64,000 nt of DNA from Phaeosaccion multiseriatum (Eukaryota > Ochrophyta, other classes), in NCBI GenBank assembly GCA_965112735.1, contig OZ218954.1, positions 3,844,001 through 3,908,000 on the forward strand. The letters run 5' to 3'. Shown here piece by piece: positions 56,716 to 64,000 of this stretch. Position 1 is the stretch's first letter. Each line of letters starts with the position of its first letter. A program made the position numbers and the translations under genes. The notes beneath the pieces are model-generated. The model was not told the origin of the DNA. It worked only from the letters and a program-made list of their open reading frames with translations, and did not search any database.

Positions 56716-59700
56716 GGTCGGTTGTGCTGGGTATAGCGGATGTTCAAGTTCAAACTGAAGTTCAAATTGAACTTCAAACTGAAGCTGAAGCTGGAGCTGA
56801 AGCTTGTCAGGGTGGGGACGATGGTGATTTGAGGTGTGGGGTGTACGTTTGCTTCTCTTCTCTTTGCCCCCCCGTGCCTTTGGCTGGCCTGCGGGAGGGG
56901 AGCGACTGCTGGTGTTGGTGGTGTTGATGTGTGTCATTGGGCACAAATGTGTGCGTTGGAAGGATGAATGATGATGATGCAGCTCTTCACTCCTCCTCAC
57001 TTCACGTCACTCGGACGTCACACATCAACCCATATACGTGATATCTTATCCTCCCTCCTTTCTTCCTTTCTTCCCTCTCTCCCTCATCCCCTCCTTCATC
57101 CCTCTCCTTCCTCCCTTCCTTCATTCCCCTCCTTCCTCCCTTCCTTCCCTCCTCTCTCCCTCCCTCCCCTCCCCTCCCCTCCTTTAGATGGCCGCCAATT
57201 CCAAGTACTACTCCGGGGGGGCTATGGGGTATCACATGCATGGCATGCACGGAGGCATGCCCCCGGGGGGAGGACCCATGGGCCCCGGGGGGCCAGGAGG
57301 AGAGGGCTGGGGCTTCCCCGAGGGGTACTACGCACAGGGCCCAGGGGGGCAGGGTATGGGGGGCATGGGGGCCGGGGGGGGAGGAAAGGGTCCCGGAGGG
57401 GGGCGCAAGAAGACCAAGGCTGACAAGGCCGCTGCAGCTGCGGGGGGAGGAGGGGGGATGGGCATGGGGGGGCTTCATGGCATGGGGGGCGGAGGGAGAG
57501 GTGGGGGGGGGCAGCAGGGAGGGGGGAATCGCCATATGGGCGGCGGGGGAGGGGGGGGAAGGATGGCAATGTCCGACTCTCCTCCTCAGCATCACGGCGG
57601 GGGCGGAGGGGCAGGCTACGGCGGGGTTGGCGGGGGTGGAGGGGGCGGGGGGGCGGCCTACAGCATCGGCATTGAGCGTCGCTTCTTCGAAATGGTGCGC
57701 GATACGCTTGCCAATAGAGACTCGTGGGGGGAGTTTGTCAAGTGTTTGGAGCTGTACAGTCAAGAGGTCATCGGACGGCAGGAGATGCTCAGCCTCGTGG
57801 GGGACCTCTTCCCCAAGCAGGTAGGGTTTAGTAAGTTTATGAAGGGGGGGGGGGGGTTAGTATATCAATGGGTGGGTGTAGTAAGTCCATGTGTGGTGTA
57901 GTAAGTCAATGGGTGGGTGTAGTAAGTCAATGGGTGGGTTTTGTTTAGTCAGGGGGTGGGGGCTGGTGGGTGTGGCTGGATGGATGTGCGTGGGTGAGTG
58001 GGTTTGGGTGAGTGTGGGTGAGTGTGGGTGAGTGTGGGTGAGTGTGGGTGAGTGTGGGTGGGTGAGTGTTGGTGGGTGAGTGTGGGTGCGTGGGTGGGTG
58101 GGTGAGGTCTGAGGTGGAGGGGGAAATCCTTTACACTCATTCTTTTCTTCTGCTTAACCCCTTGCTCCGCTCCCATCTCCTCCTCCGTGCCCCCCCCCTC
58201 CCTTCCTTCCCCATCCACTGCCACCCCTCCTCCCCAGGGTCCTCTCCTGGACGACTTCCGCAAGCTTCTCTCTGCCCGCAACACGGCTGAGACCCTGCAC
58301 ACAGACATGTGGTACAGCACGCCTCTTAGTGAGATCGACTTCACACAGGTGCGTCCACAGAACATGACATGACCCAACACACCAACCCCAGCGCTTAGCC
58401 TACTACCCCTTCCCCTCCCCTCCCTCATCCACTGCCATCCTCCCCTCCCCCATCCACTGCCATCTTCTCTCTGTATCCAGTGCCTTCGCTGCACGCCCTC
58501 CTACCGCTGCCTGCCGTCGGACTACCCCCGCCCCCCCTGCTGCCAGCGCTCGGCCTCGGAGGACCAACTGCTGAACGATGAGTGGGTGTCGGTGCCCAGG
58601 GGCAGCGAGGACTCCGCTGAGTTCAAGCACATGCGCAGGAATCAGGTACGTACGTGGTGTCAGGAGGGGCAGGACTGTCAGGACGTTACCCCGCCCCCGA
58701 CCCTGACCCCGACCCTGACCCTGACCCCGACCCTGAGTCTGACTCTGACCCTGACTCTGACCCTGACTCTGACCCTGACTCTTAGCCCTCTCGCTGATCC
58801 TGACCTGTCAAGTCCGTTCGTCCGTCCGTCGAGAAAATAATAGAGTGTTGTCGTCCCCCTTGTCCTCCACCTCCACCCCAACCCTCACCCCCTTCTTTAT
58901 GCCGTCTCGCTCTGTGTGTGTCGGTATGCCTCTATCCAGTTCGAGGAGCTGCTGTTCAAGGTGGAGGACCAACGCTTTGAGCTGGACATGATCATTGACA
59001 CGTGCTGCTCCTCCGTAGCGCAGCTGCAGCCCCTCGCGGAGGAGATCGCTGCCCTCGCCGCACAGGTGAGTGAGTGAGTGAGTGAGTGAGTGAGTTGGTT
59101 GTGTTACTTGCACAGAACATGCACTGACTCATCTGCTGCTGACTCACTGCGCTAGCTCAAGTTGTCGTCTTTCTCCAGCGCCTCGTAGTGAGGGTAGCTC
59201 ACCAACCTCCCTTCCTCCCTTGCTTCTCCCCCTCCCTCCCTCCCTTGCTTCTCCCTCTCCCTCTCCCTCTCCCTCTCTCCCTCTCTTCATCGCTCGCGTT
59301 CTCTCTCTGTCTCTCTATCTCTCTCCCTTTCTCTCTCTCTCCCTCCCCCCCCCCCCTCTCTCTCTCCTCAGGAGGCCGAGGCTCTGTCGTCCGGTGCGGT
59401 GTGCAAACCTCCGTGCTTCCAATACCGCCTCGACAAGCGCGCTCTCTCCTCCGTGCACCTTTCCACCATCTCACGAGTCTACGCGGAGCACGGCCCGGAG
59501 GTGAGCTCAGCGCAGTCACACCGCACCATACCTCAGACCCAAGCCGATCCCCAGTCACACCATACCCCCTACCCCAAGCCGATCCCCAGTCACACGATAC
59601 CCCATACCCCAAGCCGATCCCCAGTCACACCATACCCCCTACCCCAAGCCGATCCCCAGTCACACGATACCCCATACCCCAGGCCGATCCCCAGTCACAC

Positions 59701-60757
59701 GATACCCCATACCCCAAGCCGATCCCCAGTCACACCATACCCCCTACCCCAAGCCGATCCCCAGTCACACGATACCCCACACCCCAAGCCGATCCCCAGT
59801 CACACGATACCCCATACCCCAGGCCGATCCCCAGTCACACGATACCCCATACCCCAAGCCGATCCCCAGTCACACCATACCCCATACCCCAAGCCGATTC
59901 CGAGTTGCACCATACCCCATACCCCAAGCCGATCCCCAGTCACACGATACCCCACACCATCACTCTCTCTCCACACCTCACACCCCCCCCTCCACCCTTC
60001 ACGCGCTCCCTCCCCTCTTCCCTCTTCCCTCCCCCCTTTCTTCTCTCGCAGGTTCTGGAGCTGTTGCGTAAGAACCCTGCCGGCGCCATCCCCGTGATTC
60101 TGAAACGCCTCAAGCAGAAGGCGGAAGAGTGGAAGAAGGCAAGTGCTTGGAACAAGGACTTGACCGTGCTGTGCCAGCAAGTGCTATGCTAGCAAGTGCT
60201 TACAAGAAGAGCTAACAAGGGCTAACAAGGGCTAACAAGGGCTAACAAGGGCTAACAAGGGCCAGACCGTTGTGTTGTGTTGTGTTGTGCCCCCCCTCGC
60301 CAAGTGCAAGTTCAAGTGCAAGTTCAAGCGCAAGTGCAACACCCTTATCTTACCACAAAACAACCCCCTCCGCCCGTAACTGTTCCTCCGTTACGACCCC
60401 CACAGGCCCGTCTGGAGCTGTCCAAGGGCTGGAAGGAGGTGGTGGACAAGGGCTGTCTCTTCTCCAAGGCGCTGGACAACCGCAGCTATTACTTCCGAGC
60501 AGAGGACAAGGCCAAGTGCAAGGGAGAGAAGTTGCTTGCCAACGCCAGGGAGGCCGCCGCCGCCGCCCTTCCTCCCTCCGCTTCGAGCCAGGCGTCGGGC
60601 AAGGTGAGCGTCGTTGGGCATGGTTGGGTGTCTTGGCTGGGCCTTTGGTTGGGGTTGGGGGTGCACTTGGATGGCAGCAGACGTCGCCATGTTCGTGTTG
60701 TTGCTGCCCTGTCGGTGCGCGCCTTGATGCTCATGCTCTGTGTGGTGCTCATCTTGC

Positions 60758-60799
<42 letters not shown>

Positions 60800-63656
60800 G
60801 GTTGTTGCTGAGAAGAAGGCTCGCGAGGAGCGACTGAAGCAGGCGGAGCTGAGAACCAAGCAGGAGCAGACGCCTCCCTTCTACATGTGCGAGCACCTCT
60901 CCTTCCCCCTGCAGACGGTTTCAGCCCTGCCGCCCTCGGACAAGGCCGGCAAGAGGCAGATGGGCAGGCCGCTGCTGGCGCTGTGTGCCGACGCGGAAGC
61001 CCTCCTGGCGCACGCTCTAGAAATGAGCCTCCTCGGCACAGCACCGCACTCCACAGGTCAGTCGGGCAGGGAAGGAAGGAAGGAAGGAAGGAGGGAAGGA
61101 AGGAGGGAAGGAGGGGAGGAGGGAAGGAGGGAAGGAGGGCAGGGAAGGAAGGGGGGAAGGAGGGCAGGGAAGGAGGGGGGGAGCGAGGGAGGGAGGGAAG
61201 GAAGTGTATGGTGTCAGGAAGGAAGGATGGAGGGAGGGAGGAGGGAAGGAAGGAGGGAAGGGAAGGAGGGCAGGAGGGAAGGAGGGAAGGAGGGAGGGGG
61301 GGAGGGGGGGAGGGAAGGAGGGAAGGAAGGGGGGAAGGAAGGAAGGAAGGAAGGAAGGAAGGAAGGAAGTGTATGGTGTCAGGGAGAAAGGATGGAGGGA
61401 GGGAGGGAGGAGGGAAGGAAGGAGGGAAAGAAGGAACGAAGGAAGGAAGGAAGGAAGGACGTAGGAAAGAAAGGAAGGACAGCTAGCCAGTCCGTGAGTC
61501 AGTCGGGCAGTCAGTCAGTCAGTCAGTCAGTCAGTCAGTCGCGATTCGCTGGCTCCCGTCTGTGTTGCTGTTTCACGACCCTCACCGCTCCCCTCTCCCT
61601 GCTCCGCCCCTCTGCACTGGCCCTCTGTACAGGCCCTCTCAAGACGGCGACGGTGGCGCTGTCGACCGCAGGAGGGAATGGAACCCGCGTCACGGAGGTG
61701 ATAAAGTTTGTGGCTGAGCTCTTCACGGGCGCTGGCACTGGCAGTGGGGCTGATGCGGAGGAAGGCTCTCCGTTGCCGCAGCTGCCCACCCTCCCTCCGC
61801 CCAGCGGTACGTGGGGAGGACACGCTTTTTAGTTTCAGTTTCAGTTTTTGCTTGGTTTTTTTTTTGCAACCACCGACTAGAGTTCCTCCTTGTAGCGTCG
61901 GTCGGTGCTCTGACATGAGGATGAGATGACGTACTCCTCTGACTTCCCTCCTCTTACTTCCCTCCTCTGACATGATCCATCTCCGTTCCTCGCAGATGAA
62001 GGCGCCGAGAAAGACGCCGCAGTAGCAGCGGCGGGCGGTGATTCAACAGCAGCAGCGGCCGATGGCAACGCTCAGAGCACCACCGAAGAGAAGGGCAAGG
62101 CCCCGGGAGGGAAGGACACCGCAGCAGCTGCAGCAGTTGGTGATACAGCAGCAGCAGCGGCAGCAGCGGCGGGTGCCGACGAGTCTGTATCACCAACTGC
62201 CGCGGATCCCCCCCTGCCCCACGGCCAGCGCTTGTTGCTCTGCTCTGGTGAGCTGTACGTGGTGCAGCGCCTCTTTGGGCTGCTTGTGGAGCGCCTCGGT
62301 CGCGCTGCTTACCTGTGCGACGAACTTGCGATGGACGAGGCGAGGAGGGTCAGCGAGTCCAAGGGAGACGCAGGAGGAGACGCAAGCGCCGCGGCAAAGA
62401 AAGCGGCAAAAGCAGCGGCAGTTGGTGATACAGCGGCCGCGGCCGGTGGCGAGGCGGCGACTGCTACTGCTGGAGGAGCTCTGAACGGACACGCGGAGGC
62501 TGCGGAGAAGGGCGGCAAAGGAGGCGCCCCTGAGGGAGGCAGTGCCGCTGCTGAAGGGAAGGAGGAAGACGCGGCAGGTGCGGCAGTTGGTGCTACCGAC
62601 AAGGCCGAGCTTCCCTACGAGTGCTTCCTGGCGCTGCTGTATGGCTGGATCAGCGGCTCGGTGTCCACAGAGAGGTACGAGGAGGGCTCGCGGCAGCTCA
62701 TGGGTAACCAGGGCTACGTGTGCTTCACCATGGACGCCGTTGTCGCCAACCTGTTGAAGAACGCGCATGTGGCGGCGGAGAGTGAGGTTTCGGGGGCCCT
62801 TGTGCAGCTGTATCGGTACCACGCTGCGCAGAATCGGGACGGAATGCGCCCCAAGCAGTACCTCAAGGAATGCAAGGAGCTTCTCAAGGGCAGGGAGGGG
62901 GAGGGGCTGGAGATGTTCCGAGTGCAAATTTACCCGGGGGGGGATCCCGGGGGGGCAGTCAAGGAGGAGGCGAAGGAGGGGAAAGCGAAGGAAGCGAAGA
63001 TGCTCGTGGAGGTGTTGGGCGATCTGTGGAAGGAGGAGAAGGAGGAGAAGGAGGCAGAGGCAAAGGAGAAGGAGGAGGAGGCCAAGGAGGAGGAGGAGGG
63101 CGAGGAGGAGGGCGAAAAGGCGAAGAAGGTCAAGGAGGAGGAAGAGGGACATGGAGCCGGCGAGGGGGAGGAGGAGGGCGAGGAGCACAAGGCCAACAAG
63201 GCGGCGGAGGAGGAAGAGAGTAGTAGCAAGCAGCGCGACAGTGCGGAGGCGGAGGGGACGGCAGCAGACGGCGATGCTATGGACACCGCTGGGGATGGGC
63301 CAGCGGGCGAGGGTGCTGAGGAGGGGGGCGACGTAGACACCGCAGAGGCGGCAGAGGCCACCTCAGAAGGTGCAGCAGCAGCAGCAGCAGGGGGCGGGGG
63401 AGGGAGCAAGAGTCGGAAGCGGCCCATGAGCGCAAGCGGAGGAGACTCTGACGGGCGGGCAGGGGCAGGCGGGGCAGCAGCAGATGAGGCCGCGGGGGAG
63501 AAGGAGGGAGGCGCCTCGGGCTCGGGGACAGCAGGGACGGGTGCTGAGGAGGAGGCGGGGGGGGCAGCAGCGGGCACGGCAGGGGGTGATGCAGAGGATG
63601 CCGGAGAGGGCGAGGGGGAAGAGGGCGGAGAGCCGGCCAAGAAGAAGAGACGGTGA
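51736..63656 (+). CDS. SIN3: Sin3-type transcriptional corepressor scaffold
   Basis: Eighteen exons close in phase to 1,938 residues: 51736-52631, 53177-53246, 53775-54407, 54765-54917, 55180-55253, 55534-55693, 56063-56191, 56543-56716, 57188-57820, 58238-58348, 58481-58645, 58940-59065, 59372-59500, 60052-60138, 60406-60603, 60813-61056, 61633-61806, 61996-63656. PAH1 is clear ([46 protein letters not shown]), then PAH2 ([35 protein letters not shown]) and PAH3 ([20 protein letters not shown]). The HDAC-interaction region has [42 protein letters not shown] and [15 protein letters not shown]-terminal Sin3a-like block follows ([37 protein letters not shown]). The protein recruits histone deacetylases in the nucleus; the tail ends KKKRR. 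Poly-Gln, Gly and Ala inserts abound, many holding the dispersed repeat. Intron 14 is GC-AG (AAG|GCAAGT at 60139). Confidence 0.92.
52640..52905 (+). repeat. 22-bp minisatellite, Sin3 intron 1
   Basis: About twelve units of GAGAGGACTGAGGAATGCC with alternating CCAAGAGA, CTAAGAGA and CAAAGGGA joints, then (CTGA)n at 52931-52980. Confidence 0.94.
55466..55533 (-). repeat. Three tandem copies of the dispersed repeat at a Sin3 acceptor
   Basis: On the plus strand the unit CCACCAACTGCTGTAC occurs three times in a row, the last partly degenerate, ending a few bases before the acceptor CAG at 55531-55533. On the minus strand this is the GTTGGTG core shared with the dispersed family. Confidence 0.85.
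57940..58110 (+). repeat. (GGGTGAGTGT)n-like tract, Sin3 intron 9
   Basis: Decamer-like GTGGGTGAGT units form most of the intron after the PAH3-encoding exon; upstream, GGTGTAGTAAGTC is repeated three times (57870-57935). Confidence 0.88.
59518..59960 (+). repeat. Composite ~22/44-bp minisatellite, Sin3 intron 13
   Basis: About nineteen units of AAGCCGATCCCCAGTCACAC followed alternately by GATACCCCATACCCC or CATACCCCCTACCCC. The alternation gives a higher-order period. Confidence 0.94.
60195..60265 (+). repeat. (GCTAACAAGG)n decamer, Sin3 intron 14
   Basis: Five to six GCTAACAAGG units inside the GC-AG intron. Confidence 0.9.
61068..61470 (+). repeat. (GGAA)n/(GGAG)n tract, Sin3 intron 16
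   Basis: GGAAGGA-type purine repeats contain two copies of GTGTATGGTGTCAGG (61203 and 61370), so part of the tract is a larger duplication. A (CAGT)n run follows at 61498-61540. Confidence 0.93.
62131..62600 (+). repeat. Four copies of the dispersed repeat inside Sin3 coding sequence
   Basis: Copies at 62131-62150, 62184-62203 (reverse), 62415-62435 and 62580-62597. They are translated as [23 protein letters not shown] and AAVGATD, all in Ala-rich linkers around the conserved C-terminal Sin3 block. Confidence 0.85.
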
Positions 63657-64000
63657 TGGGATGTTGCATTGGCATGCATGCATGCATGCATGCCACAGTT
63701 TGCAATACATGCAGCTGTTGGTGATATACCTGCAGCAATACAATACTGCACACCGCGTATAGTTCTATTGGGGGTTGCGGTATCATGGGCAGGCGTGTAG
63801 GCCGGATGGGATGGGATACATGCAGACCGCGTTCCATAGACCCACAGAATGCAGTTCTATAGACCCACAGAATGCAGCGAGCAGCAGAGGCGGTGCGTTC
63901 CACCTCTCAGTAACACAAACAGTGCGATGAGCGCACAGACAGACAGACAGAGGTAGGAAGTACTTGCACACAGTGCACAGGTCTCACGTGGAGCGAAGGG
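63657..64000. other. Sin3 3' flank with repeat elements
   Basis: Contains a (GCAT)n palindromic run at 63672-63693, a dispersed-repeat copy at 63711-63736 (CTGTTGGTGATATACCTG), two copies of CTATAGACCCACAGAATGCAG-like sequence at 63833-63877, and the inverted partner of the 18.8-kb repeat. No gene seen. Confidence 0.6.
63862..63953 (-). repeat. Dispersed ~85-bp repeat next to CTGT units, copy 2 (inverted)
   Basis: The reverse complement reads CTGTCTGTCTGTGCGCTC, then GAGGTGGAACGCACCGCCTC and CATTCTGTGGG, matching 18811-18896. Only four to five CTGT units remain beside this copy. Confidence 0.8.

Overview
This window is intron-dense, GC-rich eukaryotic nuclear DNA. Genes are read through many short introns (mostly GT-AG, two GC-AG), with long pyrimidine tracts before acceptors and a very heavy load of micro- and minisatellites. 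Several products begin with a signal-peptide-like stretch followed by a Phe-containing cleavage motif (ALAFAP in the methyltransferase; SFVVP and GFVVP in the two proteases). This resembles the bipartite plastid leaders of algae with a red-lineage secondary plastid, so I infer a photosynthetic stramenopile or a relative; species is not determinable from the sequence alone.

Layout: 1-4011 (+) 3' part of a prolyl 4-hydroxylase; 4925-6079 (-) TPMT-type methyltransferase, divergent from 6388-8892 (+) FAD amine oxidase; 10445-13108 and 14543-17216 (+) a tandem pair of CPBP (CAAX-type) membrane proteases fused to two EF-hands; 17723-18830 a (CTGT)n array of about 1.1 kb; 19774-23782 (-) a vasohibin (tubulin tyrosine carboxypeptidase), divergent from 24112-35848 (+) a P5A (Spf1/ATP13A1) ATPase; 36578-38402 (-) an RraA-like protein, divergent from 38720-42655 (+) a PPR-SMR protein; 43005-50472 (+) a leucine-rich-repeat protein; 51736-63656 (+) a Sin3 corepressor. 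Gene models were assembled by hand from splice-site phase and family motifs; all exon phases close except one homopolymer in the P5A gene.

The genes do not form a pathway. Themes are ER/plastid membrane proteins (P5A ATPase, CPBP proteases), cytoskeleton (vasohibin), chromatin (Sin3) and organelle RNA (PPR-SMR). Three neighbouring pairs are head-to-head with start codons about 310-330 bp apart.

The most striking unexplained signal is at DNA level. A short interspersed sequence (core CAGTTGGTGATACAG, usually inside CAG/GCA triplet runs) occurs more than 20 times, on both strands, in introns, flanks and exons. In exons it is read in different frames (QLVIQ, AVGDT, and SVSPT from the reverse strand), so it cannot be a conserved protein motif. 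A second family (CCATCCACTGCCATCC) and a rarer third (GGAATCACCTAAGAAACTG) behave similarly. An approximately 85-bp sequence abutting CTGT repeats occurs at 18.8 kb and again, inverted, at 63.9 kb.
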